From: Nitrospira bacterium HGW-Nitrospira-1
GTDB lineage: Bacteria > Nitrospirota > Thermodesulfovibrionia > Thermodesulfovibrionales > UBA6898
Assembly: GCA_002839535.1 (NCBI GenBank)
Contig: PGYF01000049.1
Location: 1-8,124, forward strand
Reading direction: 5' to 3'
Length of the DNA: 8,124 nucleotides
The notes beneath the pieces are model-generated. The model was not told where the DNA came from, did no database searches, and saw nothing but the letters and a program-made list of their open reading frames with translations. Below, in pieces: positions 1-5,807 of the stretch; position 1 is the first letter of the stretch; each line of letters begins with the position of its first letter. The position numbers and the translations under genes were made by a program.

Positions 1-16
1 TTGCTTCCTAATTTGT

Positions 17-55
17 GTCATTCCACGACCCCCCTCCGTCATTCCACGACCCCCT
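17..55. repeat. Short tandem direct repeat at the outer edge of the left repeat block
   Basis: The string GTCATTCCACGACCCCC occurs twice with a 21-base period, starting at 17 and at 38. The second occurrence is the outer end of repeat copy A, so the first looks like a duplicated tip or the remnant of a further copy extending past the window edge. No gene overlaps it convincingly. Confidence 0.8.
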
Positions 56-130
56 GATCAAGTCAGAGGGCATGCTTGATCGGGGAATCCATACCCTATC
101 CTGGATTGTCCTGTCAAGCCGGACAATGAC
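33..130 (-). repeat. Left repeat, copy A (distal part of the repeat unit)
   Basis: These 98 bases match the reverse complement of 8027-8124 with two mismatches that I can see (in TATCCTGG against TATTCTGG, and TCCTGTC against TCCGGTC). The copy contains the GATCAAG...CTTGATC inverted repeat (7-base arms, 12-base loop) with flanking C and G runs. The style is that of REP-like extragenic palindromes common in some anaerobic bacteria; family membership is inferred, not checked. It is followed by a 34-base AT-rich linker (131-164) and then partial copy B. Confidence 0.9.
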
Positions 131-164
131 AACAATATATAAATCTGGATTCGGATCCTGCCCC

Positions 165-279
165 ACACCCCCTGATCAAGTCAGAGGGCATGCTTGATGC
201 GGGGGTCAAGCCGGAGAATGACAGAATAAATTTGTTTTGACTTTTGACGCCTTGTGCTCTTGGCACAGGGTTCTTCACT
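165..279 (-). repeat. Left repeat, copy B (proximal part, internally deleted)
   Basis: Positions 205-279 match the reverse complement of 7970-8044 over 75 bases with two visible mismatches. The outer part (165-204) again carries the GATCAAG...CTTGAT palindrome, but about 30 bases that separate the two parts in the intact right copy are missing. The CCTTGTGC/GCACAGGG hairpin at its inner end differs from the right copy by one base. It starts 44 bases beyond the tupC stop codon, so the tup transcript would read into it if not terminated earlier. No transposase or target-site duplication is visible. Confidence 0.9.
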
Positions 280-323
280 GTATAAGTATAGCGCAGGAGA
301 CGTATTTGGGGCAAATTGATGCT

Positions 324-983
324 TCACCCAAAAAATGCAATTGCATTTTTGGGGGTAATGCGTATCCGAAAATCAGCAAGTCTTTCCGCCTGTCCTGTAT
401 CATGGGTTGTCATGATGACGGTCGGATTTCCCTGTTTTTTCATCTTCAGGATTATCTCTTCGATGAGCTCACTATTTTTTTGATCCACGGATGCGGTTGG
501 TTCATCGAGAAAAAGAAGATCAGGCTCCGTCACCATGGCCCGCGCAATGCCCAGCCTTTGGCTTTCACCGCTTGAAAGCGTCAGGGCGTTCTGTTTTTTC
601 TTATGCAGAAGACCAAAGGCTTCAAGATATCCGCAAACCTTTTCTTCTCTCTCTTTTTTTTGCATCCCCATTACCTTCAGGCCATAGGCCATATTGCCAT
701 AGACTGTTGTGTTAAATAACCCGATCCTGGGCAGGACAAGAGTCATCCTGCGTCTCAGCAGGATGTCATTTTCCAAAACTTCATCATCTGAAAAATAGCG
801 TACTTCACCTCTATCAGGGGATTCAATAAGCGCGGCAATCCTGAGGAATGTTGATTTGCCGGAGCCATTAGGTCCTGTCAAAATATACACACCTTTCCTG
901 TCAAAGGAAAACGAACAGTCATTCAGCACAGTCTTTCCCTCATAGCTTTTCGAGATATGTGTTATGGCCAATCTGAGGTTCAT
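324..983 (-). CDS. tupC: Tungstate ABC transporter ATP-binding protein TupC
   Basis: This is the cytoplasmic ATPase that powers tungstate import together with TupB. At 219 residues it is close to the usual size of a one-domain ABC ATPase. Visible motifs are Walker A GPNGSGKST (37-45), the signature LSSGE with Q142 (136-142), Walker B LLFLDE ending in the catalytic Glu (about 156-161) and the switch His in TTHD (H194). The start ATG at 983 overlaps the tupB stop by 4 bases (ATGA), which indicates translational coupling. The substrate is inferred from the adjacent TupA-type binding protein, because the ATPase alone would not distinguish tungstate from molybdate or phosphate. There is no C-terminal TOBE/molybdate regulatory domain, as expected for TupC and unlike ModC. 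The last residues are encoded by a palindromic repeat and may not be native to the family. Confidence 0.88.
   Translation of the reverse strand: MNLRLAITHISKSYEGKTVLNDCSFSFDRKGVYILTGPNGSGKSTFLRIAALIESPDRGEVRYFSDDEVLENDILLRRRMTLVLPRIGLFNTTVYGNMAYGLKVMGMQKKEREEKVCGYLEAFGLLHKKKQNALTLSSGESQRLGIARAMVTEPDLLFLDEPTASVDQKNSELIEEIILKMKKQGNPTVIMTTHDTGQAERLADFRIRITPKNAIAFFG
327..353 (-). repeat. Palindrome overlapping the 3' end of tupC
   Basis: Positions 331-350 are a perfect 20-base palindrome (AAAAATGCAATTGCATTTTT). CCC and GGG extend it outward, with one unpaired A. It encodes about the last eight residues of TupC (KNAIAFFG). Its left half and the preceding TTCACCC recur at 1703-1722 between tupA and tupB, so it looks like a small interspersed element that supplied the end of this reading frame. 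It could act as a 3' hairpin in the tup mRNA, but there is no U-tract placed like that of a classical terminator. Confidence 0.7.
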
Positions 984-1687
984 CTTTGTATCGTAATCAC
1001 CCCTCTCTTCTGGATGGTATATAACACAAGGTTTATAGACAGGGAAATTACCAGAAGTATTATACCGAGGGCAAGGGCAAGTTCAAAATTGCCCTTGTCG
1101 GTTTCAAGGGCGATGGTTGTAGTCATGACCCGTGTGTATCCGGCAATATTCCCGCCTACGATGAGTATGGCCCCGACCTCAGCCATGACCCGTCCCAGGG
1201 CAGCGATTATTCCTGACATGATGCCGTAGCGTGCCTCATTGATTATTGTCATGGATATCTGGAAAGGGGTAGCGCCGAGGGTCATGGAAGCCTGTCTGAT
1301 TATAGGGTCAACACTAACGAGGGATGAATGACAAAGAGAGACGACAATCGGAAACGCTAAAATCGTCTGGGCTATTACCATGGCAGAAGGTGTATAAAGC
1401 AATCCCATAAACCCAAGGGGCCCGCTTCTGGAAAGCAATAAATAAACAAAGAGACCTGCAACTACCGGAGGAAGCCCCATAAATGTGTTGAGAAGGCTGA
1501 CGAGCAGTCCCTTTAAGGGGAACTTTTTAAATCCCAGCAGCGCGGCGAGCGGGAGCCCGATAAAGCTTGCAGCAACAAGGGCAGTCCCCGATACTCCGAT
1601 GGAAAGCAGGATGATCCCCAACAGTTCCTTGTCGAGATTAACGATCAGAAAAAGCGCTCTTGAAAAGCTATCTATAATCGAATGCAT
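980..1687 (-). CDS. tupB: Tungstate ABC transporter permease TupB
   Basis: This 235-residue integral membrane protein would form the tungstate channel as a homodimer with TupC. Hydrophobic segments are visible at about 23-52, 60-86, 98-120, 155-178 and 204-225, matching the five or so helices of TupB-type permeases. The ATPase-coupling EAA loop is at about 133-152 (ASMTLGATPF...EAR). The ATG at 1687 is the first possible in-frame start, since an in-frame TGA lies three codons upstream. The ribosome binding site is weak: a GGTGA is present but about 16 bases away, and it sits closer to an out-of-frame nine-codon mini-ORF (ATG at 1697, stop at 1668-1670) that overlaps the start. The mini-ORF may be chance. 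The gene follows tupA after an 85-base gap with a stem-loop and overlaps tupC by 4 bases. Confidence 0.87.
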   Translation of the reverse strand: MHSIIDSFSRALFLIVNLDKELLGIILLSIGVSGTALVAASFIGLPLAALLGFKKFPLKGLLVSLLNTFMGLPPVVAGLFVYLLLSRSGPLGFMGLLYTPSAMVIAQTILAFPIVVSLCHSSLVSVDPIIRQASMTLGATPFQISMTIINEARYGIMSGIIAALGRVMAEVGAILIVGGNIAGYTRVMTTTIALETDKGNFELALALGIILLVISLSINLVLYTIQKRGVITIQR

Positions 1688-1706
1688 GACTAATCATATG
1701 CTTTCA

Positions 1707-1756
1707 CCCGAAAAATGCAATTGAATTGTGCTCGCATGAAGAATGCATTTTTCAGG
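1707..1756 (-). repeat. Stem-loop in the tupA-tupB intergenic region
   Basis: GAAAAATGCA (1710-1719) pairs with TGCATTTTTC (1744-1753). In the transcribed minus strand the stem extends to 13 pairs by a G-U wobble and two G-C pairs, whereas in the plus strand the same position is an A/C mismatch. The loop is 24 bases. No U-tract follows the stem, so it is more likely an mRNA-stabilising or processing element, or partial attenuator, than a full terminator. TTCACCC flanks it on both sides (1703-1709 and 1757-1763). It ends 19 bases before the tupB start. Confidence 0.65.
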
Positions 1757-1772
1757 TTCACCCTTCACGGTC

Positions 1773-2594
1773 TCATTTCGCGTCCGGTATAAAGAGCTGG
1801 TTGCCGTTACTGTCTTTGAATGAAGCAATGGCCTGCTGACCCTCTTTTGAGACAAGCCAGTTTATAAATTCCATCGCCTCTTTATATTTCACGTGCTTAA
1901 ACTTTTCCGGATTGACTGCCATGACGCCATATTGGTTGAACAACGCCGGATCGCCTTCAAAAACAATTGTCATTTCAAGTTTGTCCTTATCCTTTGTCGC
2001 AAGCCATGTGCCACGGTCAGTTAAAGTATATGCACGTTTTTCATTGGCGATCCTCTGTGTCTTTTCCATGCCCTGTCCGACTTCGAGATACCATTTCTGT
2101 GCCTTCGGATCTATGCCGACCTTTTTCCAGAGGGACAATTCCTTTGTGTGAGTGCCCGAGTTATCACCCCTTGAGACGAACTGGGATGACCCGGAAATTT
2201 TTTTGAATGCCTCTGCTGCCGATTTCATCCCTTTGATCTTCGCAGGGTCATCGTTAGGCCCAATGATTACAAAATCGTTGTACATTATGTCATGCCGGTC
2301 AACAAAGAAGCCCTCTTCAACAGCCTTTAACTCCTGCTCCTTTGCATGCACAAAGGCCACGTCAGAGTCGCCCCTCTTTCCCATCTCAATGGCGGCTCCT
2401 GTGCCGCGCGCAACGACTTTGACCTTTATCCCGGTCTTTTTCTCGAACATCGGCAGGATATAGCCAAATAGTCCCGAATTCTCTGTGCTTGTTGTGGATG
2501 CACAGATGATCTCAGTTGCAGCCGAAGCGCTTGCAGAAAAGAAAATAACTGCGCTCAATGCCAGCAATAAAAACTGCCTTAACTTTTTAATCAT
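1773..2594 (-). CDS. tupA: Periplasmic tungstate-binding protein TupA
   Basis: This is the substrate-binding component of the tungstate importer, exported to the periplasm. From the chosen start it has 273 residues. An N-terminal signal peptide is clear: KK and R near the N terminus, a hydrophobic core at about 8-19, and likely cleavage near SASA (23-26). The mature part opens with STTSTENSGL (33-42), the TupA-type anion-binding signature, followed by a GTGAA segment and a GDSDVAFVHA segment. RGDNSGTH is a second TupA hallmark, whose Arg is known in the family to help bind the oxyanion. I start at the ATG at 2594 because GGAGG lies about 7 bases upstream. An in-frame ATG at 2606 would sit on that ribosome binding site. 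It follows the ModE-like gene by 12 bases. TupA is preferred over ModA or WtpA because of the TTST signature. Confidence 0.9.
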   Translation of the reverse strand: MIKKLRQFLLLALSAVIFFSASASAATEIICASTTSTENSGLFGYILPMFEKKTGIKVKVVARGTGAAIEMGKRGDSDVAFVHAKEQELKAVEEGFFVDRHDIMYNDFVIIGPNDDPAKIKGMKSAAEAFKKISGSSQFVSRGDNSGTHTKELSLWKKVGIDPKAQKWYLEVGQGMEKTQRIANEKRAYTLTDRGTWLATKDKDKLEMTIVFEGDPALFNQYGVMAVNPEKFKHVKYKEAMEFINWLVSKEGQQAIASFKDSNGNQLFIPDAK

Positions 2595-2606
2595 AATTTC
2601 CTCCAT

Positions 2607-3014
2607 TTAGTTTTTGCTTCTTTTCCCTGTCTTTATTTTGGGAATACCTAATGTTTTTTCCTCTTTTGCCAGGAAGGTCTGAAAGTCCGCGTGCAACTTC
2701 CAGAAAAGATCAATTGCCTTCTCGCCATCTTCGGTCAGTCGGGCCCCGCCGCCGCCCTTGCCGCCGGTGACTGCCGCTACAAGAGGAGCAGGGGCCTGCC
2801 TGTTCATCGAGTCCACAAGTTCCCAGGCATGCCGGTAAGACATCTCCATTGACTTTCCTGCTTTCGTTATAGAGCCATATTCGCGAATCTGCTCAAGGAG
2901 TATAATGCGGCCATATCCCAAAAAAGTCCCTTCAGCGCCGTCGATCCAGATGCGGCCACGGAGGCCGGGCGAGAGTATCTCTTTCTTCTTCTGATGAGAT
3001 TTCTTCATATGCAT
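2607..3014 (-). CDS. ModE-family winged-helix DNA-binding regulator (HTH domain only)
   Basis: This 135-residue protein matches the N-terminal DNA-binding region of ModE. It has a lead-in strand (RGRIWIDG, about 20-26), a helix-turn-helix at about 35-70 (GRIILLEQIREYGSITKAG, then SYRHAWELVDSMN) and the glycine-rich wing VTGGKGGGGARLTEDG (82-97). The C-terminal molbindin domains that bind molybdate or tungstate in full-length ModE are absent; the chain ends in a basic tail. It probably controls the tup genes, with which it is co-transcribed, and possibly itself. The start is the ATG at 3014 (MHMKK) or 3008; no good Shine-Dalgarno precedes either. The frame stays open to 3407, but that part runs antisense over another gene and has no family character. 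How it senses metal is not evident. Confidence 0.82.
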   Translation of the reverse strand: MHMKKSHQKKKEILSPGLRGRIWIDGAEGTFLGYGRIILLEQIREYGSITKAGKSMEMSYRHAWELVDSMNRQAPAPLVAAVTGGKGGGGARLTEDGEKAIDLFWKLHADFQTFLAKEEKTLGIPKIKTGKRSKN

Positions 3015-3050
3015 ATACGTAATATAACACAGGGAATAACGAAAAGACAA
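3015..3050 (-). promoter_or_regulatory. Candidate promoter and ModE-type boxes before the tup operon
   Basis: On the minus strand, TTGTCT (3045-3050) and TATATT (3021-3026) are separated by 18 bases, a plausible -35/-10 pair. Transcription would then begin at about 3014, on or next to the ATG, giving a nearly leaderless mRNA, which fits the lack of a Shine-Dalgarno. ATAAC occurs twice on the plus strand (3024-3028, 3036-3040), one overlapping the -10. ModE operators in Escherichia coli contain GTTAT/ATAAC half-sites, so autoregulation is possible. This is inference from short motifs. Confidence 0.3.
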
Positions 3051-3109
3051 GCAAGACCATACGCCAGGGCAAGGCAAAATAGAACTGGAGGTTTCCCTGA
3101 GTTTTGCAT

Positions 3110-3165
3110 TTGTAAATATAAGGCCTGCGACGTTATAATTAAAAACTGCAATAACAGCTTTGCAG
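3110..3165 (+). promoter_or_regulatory. Candidate promoter and operator before the zinc-ribbon/hydrogenase operon
   Basis: TTGTAA (3110-3115) and TATAAT (3134-3139) are 18 bases apart, which is a good -35/-10 arrangement for the plus-strand genes. The -10 overlaps GTTAT (3132-3136), which faces ATAAC (3151-3155) across 14 bases. CTGCAA (3146-3151) and TTGCAG (3160-3165) form a second inverted repeat beginning at the expected transcription start. Either could be an operator or a 5' hairpin. The GTTAT/ATAAC pair is reminiscent of a ModE site but with wider spacing than I recall for the E. coli modA operator. Confidence 0.4.
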
Positions 3166-3200
3166 ATTAAAAACAGGGAGAAGGGAAAATAGAACAGGTC

Positions 3201-3845
3201 ATGGAAGAGAAAAAGATAATCTGTCCTCATTGCAAACAGAAGCTGAATAAATGGAGCGTCCCGAGTTTTAATTTCTCTGACGGGCTGGGATGGTGCACCC
3301 CATTTCTGTATGTATGTTTTAATGATGACTGCAAGTTCTTCCGAAACAGTTGGAAACAGATGGACGAAGTATACGGTCAGAAGATGGGTTACCGCTACAT
3401 GCTTCATCCTGATTCCGGGGAATCATCAAGCATACCGGCAGGCCACAGAGATGCCATGAAAGGCGATATTATTGATGAAATACAGGAATCCCGTGAAGCT
3501 CATGAACTGGAAGAAAGAAAAAAGGCCTTCCAGCTGCTGACTGATTATTTCATCAATAAAGACGTGGATTCTATTCTGGCTGTTTTGCTTGACGAAAATG
3601 CATTCGGCAGTGTAAGGCTTAAGGCTGCTGAGCACCTCGGTGAAATCGGGGATCTGCGGGCGATCGAGCCGATGGCAAACTGCAAATTCAGCCATGAGGT
3701 GATACAGAAAAAAGTCAACGAAGCAATCACAAAGATTCACAAAAAGAACTTCACTATGGAATGCCCTTACTGCGCCGAGATCATCAAGATACGGGCAACA
3801 ATCTGCAGGCGCTGCGGGAAAGAGCTGACAGCGAAGACAGAATAA
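3201..3845 (+). CDS. Uncharacterised protein with two zinc-ribbon-like ends and a HEAT-like segment
   Basis: This 214-residue, apparently soluble protein has no signal peptide or membrane segment. The N terminus has CPHC (C8, C11) and a later C39-x4-C44 pair, with C32 nearby, consistent with a zinc finger of the ogr/Delta-like kind. A charged, probably helical stretch follows (about 95-130). A HEAT-like helical pair is at about 138-180 (VRLKAAEHLGEIGDLRAIEPM). A second zinc ribbon closes the chain (CPYC 188-191, CRRC 202-205). The function is unknown. The stop codon is only 8 bases before the hydB start and both share a strand and promoter region, so co-transcription with the hydrogenase is likely. 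A role as scaffold, assembly helper or regulator is inference. The ATG at 3201 follows AGG closely (AACAGGTC); a better purine-rich stretch lies about 17 bases upstream. Confidence 0.8.
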   Translation: MEEKKIICPHCKQKLNKWSVPSFNFSDGLGWCTPFLYVCFNDDCKFFRNSWKQMDEVYGQKMGYRYMLHPDSGESSSIPAGHRDAMKGDIIDEIQESREAHELEERKKAFQLLTDYFINKDVDSILAVLLDENAFGSVRLKAAEHLGEIGDLRAIEPMANCKFSHEVIQKKVNEAITKIHKKNFTMECPYCAEIIKIRATICRRCGKELTAKTE

Positions 3846-3853
3846 TTTTTATC

Positions 3854-4897
3854 ATGATATTCAAGGTAATCAAGAAAGAAGAATTAAAACATCTCTTTGA
3901 CGTCCTTGCTGCTGAAAACAGGGTTGTCGGACCTGTAGAAGCAGGGAGAGACTCAAATGGACGCCCCATTTATGCGTTCGATCAGGTCTCGGATTTCAAC
4001 AATATCTGTTTGGATTATACTACTACAAAGATATCAGCCAAACGCTATTTTCTGCCTTATCAGGAAGACCTTGCCGGCTTCCGTATAGATGGAAAAGACT
4101 GGCATAAGAAGATTAATTACAACATCGAAAGCCCCTATATATTCTTCGGCCTTCATGCCTGTGATATCAATGCATTGAACAAGCTTGATAAAGTCCTCCT
4201 CGGCAGTGTCTATCCAATGCCCTATTATGCTGCAAAACGAAAAAACATGTTCATCATAGGACTCGACTGCATACCGCAGCCCTATTGCTTCTGCCGCTCC
4301 ATGGGAGCTGACACTGCGCTCCACGGATTCGATATGTTCCTGACAGATATGGGCGGGCAATATTTTGCCGAGATACTTTCAGACACAGCCTTCAATTTTT
4401 TAAAGAATATCAAGACAGCGGAACCTGCCTATGCAGATCGCATGCGCTACATAAAGATCATCGCAGAAAAAAAGAGGAAGTTTACCGTCAGGGTAGACAC
4501 AACCGATCTTGCAAATATCCTTGATATGGAATTCCAGTCAGATGTCTGGAAACAATGGGGTGAGAAATGCCTGGCCTGCGGCACATGCTCCCAGGTGTGC
4601 CCCACATGTTACTGCTACGGGGTCGAAGAGACCGTGAATATAAACTTCCATGAGGCAAAAAAAACAAAGATGCTCTATTCCTGCAACCTCATAGACTTTG
4701 CCCAGGTGGCCGGCGGTCATAACTTCAGGCTCAAACGGGATGCCCGGTTGAAATACCGGTATTATCACAAACACCGGGGCTTTGTCGAGGCATATGAAGA
4801 ATCCCTCTGTGTCGGCTGCGGACGCTGCGGAGAGGCATGTCTGGCCGAAATCACTGTCCCGGCAGTCATCTCCAGTGTAAGAGGCGAGGAGTCCTGA
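3854..4897 (+). CDS. hydB: Sulfhydrogenase-type [NiFe] hydrogenase beta subunit, 4Fe-4S dicluster protein HydB
   Basis: This 347-residue subunit is expected to carry electrons between the HydD clusters and the flavin subunit HydG in a cytoplasmic group 3b complex. The N-terminal part has family features such as SAKRYFLPYQEDL and FGLHACDINAL. The C-terminal third holds two [4Fe-4S] motifs: C239, C242, C245, C249 (CLACGTCSQVC) followed by PTCYC, and C319, C322, C325, C329 (CVGCGRCGEAC). The family also includes AsrA of anaerobic sulfite reductase; the following NiFe subunits decide for hydrogenase. I chose the ATG at 3854 because its product begins like the family (MIFKVIKKEEL). An upstream ATG in the same frame at 3761 lies inside the preceding gene. 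The ribosome binding site is weak, so coupling to the gene 8 bases upstream may help initiation. Confidence 0.88.
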   Translation: MIFKVIKKEELKHLFDVLAAENRVVGPVEAGRDSNGRPIYAFDQVSDFNNICLDYTTTKISAKRYFLPYQEDLAGFRIDGKDWHKKINYNIESPYIFFGLHACDINALNKLDKVLLGSVYPMPYYAAKRKNMFIIGLDCIPQPYCFCRSMGADTALHGFDMFLTDMGGQYFAEILSDTAFNFLKNIKTAEPAYADRMRYIKIIAEKKRKFTVRVDTTDLANILDMEFQSDVWKQWGEKCLACGTCSQVCPTCYCYGVEETVNINFHEAKKTKMLYSCNLIDFAQVAGGHNFRLKRDARLKYRYYHKHRGFVEAYEESLCVGCGRCGEACLAEITVPAVISSVRGEES

Positions 4898-4898
4898 G

Positions 4899-5807
4899 AT
4901 GAATGGAAAGCTGGAGTTTATTGATATACTCAGGGAGAAAGAAAAAAAATATAACCGTCAGCATGATTTTAACGCATTTGAATTCACCTATAAAGCCGAA
5001 ATCACAACCATACATAAACTTACCCAAATGGAAAATCTCTACAGGGTTCGGATCATTGATCCGGAACAAGGGAAACAGTTCTCCTTTCAGCCCGGCCAGT
5101 TTGTTATGCTCGAACTGCCGGGGATCGGCGAGGCCCCGTTTTCAATATCTTCTTCTCCCTTAAGGCACGGCGACATTGAACTTTGCATCCGTAAGGCTGG
5201 AAACCTCACAAACTTTCTATCCAGGGTTGAACGGGGAACCCGCGTAGGACTCCGCGGCCCCTTTGGCACAGGCTTCCCGATGGAGAAGATGGAGGGCCAG
5301 AATATTCTTCTGATTGCAGGGGGGTTGGGACTCGCGCCGCTTCGGTCGGCTATCGCCTATGTACAGGCAAACCGCAGCCGTTTCAACACTGTAGACATTA
5401 TTTACGGCACAAAGGACCCTTCACAGCTCCTGTTTGCTTATCAATATGACGTGTGGCGAGCTGACGATATCACCCTCAGCATTATTGTCGAGGAGCCTGA
5501 TACAGCCTGGAAAGGCCCGGCAGGCTTGATAACAAAAATACTGGAAGATCTGTTCCGAAAAAAAGATAAGACATTTTTTAAAAATACCTATGCGATTGTC
5601 TGCGGCCCTCCTGTTATGTTCAAATTCGTCTGCACTATGCTGAGCCAGAAGGACATCCCCATGCAGAAGATGTTTGTTTCGCTGGAACGAAGGATGCACT
5701 GCGGCATGGGAAAATGCTGCCGGTGCAATGTAGGCTCAACCTATACGTGTTTGAAAGGTCCGGTATTCGATTACTGGACAGTCATGAACCTGAAGGAGGC
5801 TATTTAG
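4899..5807 (+). CDS. hydG: Sulfhydrogenase-type hydrogenase gamma subunit, FAD/NAD(P)-binding HydG
   Basis: This 302-residue flavoprotein would exchange electrons between the iron-sulfur chain and NAD(P)H. After about 30 leading residues comes a ferredoxin-reductase-like FAD domain with QPGQF (64-68) and the flavin-binding PFSISS (80-85). The nucleotide-binding domain has AGGLGLAP (140-147) and a later CGPPVMF motif. The C terminus has a [2Fe-2S] motif of the dihydroorotate dehydrogenase electron-transfer type: C268, C273, C276 and C284. AsrB of anaerobic sulfite reductase has the same layout, and context favours hydrogenase. NADP rather than NAD as partner is known for group 3b enzymes but cannot be read from this sequence with certainty. 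The start follows the hydB stop by one base, with GAGGAG just upstream. Confidence 0.88.
   Translation: MNGKLEFIDILREKEKKYNRQHDFNAFEFTYKAEITTIHKLTQMENLYRVRIIDPEQGKQFSFQPGQFVMLELPGIGEAPFSISSSPLRHGDIELCIRKAGNLTNFLSRVERGTRVGLRGPFGTGFPMEKMEGQNILLIAGGLGLAPLRSAIAYVQANRSRFNTVDIIYGTKDPSQLLFAYQYDVWRADDITLSIIVEEPDTAWKGPAGLITKILEDLFRKKDKTFFKNTYAIVCGPPVMFKFVCTMLSQKDIPMQKMFVSLERRMHCGMGKCCRCNVGSTYTCLKGPVFDYWTVMNLKEAI

Noticed and set aside
1..279. CRISPR array
   Set aside because: The repeats are not regularly spaced with unique spacers, and no cas genes are present.
114..314. A 66-codon minus-strand frame in the left repeats
   Set aside because: It is a translation of the same repeat, sharing peptide segments with the right-end frame, and has no ribosome binding site.
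3015..3407. Upstream extension of the ModE-like gene to an ATG at 3407
   Set aside because: The added part runs antisense through the zinc-ribbon gene and the divergent promoters and has no ModE-like sequence. The family N terminus fits a start at about 3014.
3761..3853. Longer hydB starting inside the preceding gene
   Set aside because: The extra residues are an out-of-frame reading of the zinc-ribbon coding sequence; the family-like N terminus begins at 3854.
4568..4624. Extra cysteines after the first cluster of HydB (PTCYC)
   Set aside because: This is the normal pattern of the HydB/AsrA family as I know it, not a new cluster site.
3854..5807. Anaerobic sulfite reductase subunits AsrA and AsrB
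   Set aside because: The domain layout is shared, but the next two genes are NiFe hydrogenase small and large subunits, and no AsrC-type sirohaem subunit is present.
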